From Apium graveolens (lineage: Eukaryota > Streptophyta > Magnoliopsida > Apiales > Apiaceae), in assembly GCF_009905375.1 (NCBI RefSeq), contig NC_133652.1, positions 124,579,205 through 124,643,204 on the forward strand: a stretch of 64,000 bases of DNA, written 5' to 3'. Made by a program: the position numbers and the translations under genes. The notes under the pieces are model-generated. The model had not been told where the DNA came from and ran no database searches. It worked only from the letters and a program-made list of their open reading frames with translations. This document shows positions 62,160-64,000 of this stretch, piece by piece; within the stretch, counting starts at the first letter, position 1, and each line of letters opens with the position of its first letter.

Positions 62160-64000
62160 ATGAGTAAGAAGGATATTGGAGTAAAAATCCCAGTTCTTGA
62201 CAGAGACAGTTATCACCACTGGAAGGTGAAAATGCACCTTCATCTACTCTCCCAAGATGAAGGTTATGTAAACTGTATTGAGAATGGTCCTCACATTCCC
62301 CACAAAGTAGCCACAGTTGCTACGGCCACAATTGCTGTTGGTCAATCCATTCCAAAACCTAGAGCAGAATGGACAATGGAAGACACAGAAGAAGTCCACA
62401 AGGATAAGAAGGCTATGAACATTTTGTTTAATGGTCTTGACAAGGATATGTTTGATAATGTGATAAATTGCTCAACTGCCAAAGAGGTTTGGGACACAGT
62501 CCAGCTGCTGTGTGAAGGTACAGAACAAGTAAAAGAGAACAAGATGCAGCTTCTCATTCAACAGTATGAGTATTTTCATTTTGAAGAAAATGAATCTTTA
62601 AATGACACATTTAACAAATTCCAAAAGCTGTTGAATGGATTGAAGCTGTATGGTAGAGTGTACCAGGTGAAGGATTCAAATCTTAAATTCTTAAGATCCT
62701 TGCCAAAGGAATGGAAACCCATGACTGTCTCCTTAAGAAACTCTCAGGATTATAAGGACTTCACTCTTGAAAGATTATATGGAATCTTGAAGACTTATGA
62801 ACTAGAGTTGGAACAGGATGAGGTATTGGAGAAGGGGAGAAAGAAAGGAAGTTTAGTTGCATTGGTAGCTGAAAATGAGAGGGAATGCAGACAAGAAACT
62901 GTGAGATCTACATCAAACTCCAAAGATGGTACAAGATATCAGGAATCAAGCAAAGGAAAAGAGCAAGTTGCTGAGAATGAAGACAACTCCAGTCAAGATG
63001 ACTCTAATAGTGTTGATGAGCATCTTGCATTTCTGTCCAGGAGATTTGCAAAGATGAAGTTTAAGAAAAACACTAGAGCCACTAAACCTCATAAGAACAT
63101 GGTGGATAAATCAAAGTTCAAGTGTTTCAATTGTGGTATAAGTGGACACTTTGCAAGTGAGTGCAGAAAGCCAACTTCTGAAAAGAAGAAATTTGACCAA
63201 GTAGATTACAAGAAGAAATATTTTGATCTGCTCAAGCAAAAGGAAAGGGCTTTCATTACTCAAGAAAAAGATTGGGCAGCTGATGGAGAGGAAGAGAATG
63301 AAGATGTGGAGTATGTCAACTTAGCTCTCATGGCTGATTCTGAGGAAAATGAAGTTAGTTCATCAAGCAATCAGGTAACAACTCAGGTAATCACTACTGA
63401 TGTAACACAACTTACTAAAGAAGAGTGCAATGATGCTTTTAATGACATGTCTACTGAATTGTATCATTTGCGTGTGTCTCTTAAATCTCTTGCTAAAGAA
63501 AATAGTAGGATTAAAGAGAACAATCTGTTTTTAAGTAATAGAAATGCTATATTAGAAGATAAGTTGATTGACCTAGAGAAAACCAAGCTGCATTGTATAT
63601 CTGTTGAGAATGAACTAGCTGAATCTATTAAGAAAGTAGAAATACTTTCTAATCAATTAAAGAGAGAGCAAGAGGTGATTAAAGCCTGGAAAACATCTAG
63701 GGATGTTAGTGCTCAAATTGCCAAGGTCCAAGGAATTGAATCATTCTGTGAAACTGCCTGGGATAAAAACAAAAAGAAACTGGAATTAATTGATGGGCTG
63801 TCAACGGATGTGGAATCAACGGATGATGAAGGTTATCCGCTGAAGGAAGAAAATGAGCATCCGTTGAAGGTTCCTCAATTAAAACAGGCAGATGTTTCTA
63901 TTAGTGAAAATCTAAAGAAACTCAACAAAAAGTTTGGTTCAACTTCCAAGAACTTTGTTAAAGAAGAAGCAAGCACATCCAAAGATGTCAGTAAGGTGAA
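62160..64000 (+). CDS. Copia-3 gag, intact in the window (3' end outside)
   Basis: Starts MSKKDIGVKIPVLD and stays open for 613 codons to the window edge. It contains the copia gag domain (about residues 1-225), an acidic/Ser linker, an intact CCHC knuckle CFNCGISGHFASEC (about 63123-63164) and a coiled-coil-like region. Near 63798-63865 it has the same word-encoded STD/PLK segment as Copia-2. In two places where Copia-2 gag is damaged (the stop at 53931 and the knuckle His) this copy has the expected residue. The second knuckle and pol lie beyond the window. Confidence 0.9.
   Translation, partial: MSKKDIGVKIPVLDRDSYHHWKVKMHLHLLSQDEGYVNCIENGPHIPHKVATVATATIAVGQSIPKPRAEWTMEDTEEVHKDKKAMNILFNGLDKDMFDNVINCSTAKEVWDTVQLLCEGTEQVKENKMQLLIQQYEYFHFEENESLNDTFNKFQKLLNGLKLYGRVYQVKDSNLKFLRSLPKEWKPMTVSLRNSQDYKDFTLERLYGILKTYELELEQDEVLEKGRKKGSLVALVAENERECRQETVRSTSNSKDGTRYQESSKGKEQVAENEDNSSQDDSNSVDEHLAFLSRRFAKMKFKKNTRATKPHKNMVDKSKFKCFNCGISGHFASECRKPTSEKKKFDQVDYKKKYFDLLKQKERAFITQEKDWAADGEEENEDVEYVNLALMADSEENEVSSSSNQVTTQVITTDVTQLTKEECNDAFNDMSTELYHLRVSLKSLAKENSRIKENNLFLSNRNAILEDKLIDLEKTKLHCISVENELAESIKKVEILSNQLKREQEVIKAWKTSRDVSAQIAKVQGIESFCETAWDKNKKKLELIDGLSTDVESTDDEGYPLKEENEHPLKVPQLKQADVSISENLKKLNKKFGSTSKNFVKEEASTSKDVSKV

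Larger units (their letters stand above)
61085..64000 (+). mobile_element. Copia-3: left part of a Sirevirus-like element nested in Copia-2
   Basis: LTR, PBS and gag of the same family as Copia-2, running off the window. It begins inside the Copia-2 accessory ORF. The 5 bases before it are CACAT (61080-61084), the predicted target duplication, to be found again after its 3' LTR. Its gag has no stop in the window, so it may be younger or better preserved than Copia-2. Confidence 0.85.

Overview
This is a stretch of nuclear DNA from a flowering plant, most likely a eudicot. Two single-copy-type genes (NMD3 and a myristoylation-type glutaredoxin-like protein) sit at the left in AT-rich DNA. The other three quarters is mainly transposable elements nested in one another. 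Organism placement below eudicot is a guess: the repeat families look like those of Apiaceae, but nothing in the window proves it.

Left part (1-14.4 kb). The window opens inside a 4-kb-class LTR (to 3806), read on the minus strand. NMD3 (5180-6721, +), a 60S-subunit export adaptor, follows with a likely 5'-UTR intron and telo-box motifs. Convergent to it is an intronless gene (9796-10956, -) for a glutaredoxin-like, zinc-finger protein that lacks the usual redox cysteine pair. Beyond lie a possible Stowaway-type MITE, a probable old Sirevirus-like LTR with a minisatellite, and a short fragment resembling a FAR1/FRS tail.

Middle (14.4-30.2 kb). A complete insertion of a Ty3/gypsy chromovirus-type element (14407-28534, minus) is bounded by a GGTTT target duplication. 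Its two LTRs are about 4.35 kb each and almost identical. Its interior is only 5.4 kb, full of stops and rearranged, yet PBS and PPT are in place: a recently moved, non-autonomous element. To its right lies a decayed plant-mobile-domain-like gene.

Right (30.2-64 kb). Copia-1 (30196-43383, +, target duplication GAAAA) is a complete but decayed Sirevirus-like Ty1/copia element. It has gag, pol, a small extra ORF and a very long accessory ORF of 1264 codons with one stop. After 7 kb of AT-rich intergenic DNA comes one end of a CACTA (En/Spm) transposon (from 50137). Copia-2 (from 52505, +) is inserted in it. It has a long open pol whose integrase and reverse transcriptase have each lost a catalytic Asp, and an accessory ORF homologous to that of Copia-1. 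Copia-3 (from 61085, +) is inserted in that accessory ORF, and its gag is open to the end of the window.

Most unusual: each Sirevirus-like family carries its own short word, repeated through LTR, gag, pol spacer, 3' non-coding region and accessory ORF (TCAACGGAT in Copia-2/3, AGTTCTGAT in Copia-1, a GACTTGTCGATATCTC-type word in the old LTR). The accessory ORFs also appear to have their own TATA-type promoters and pyrimidine-rich leaders inside the elements. No tRNA, rRNA or CRISPR array was seen.
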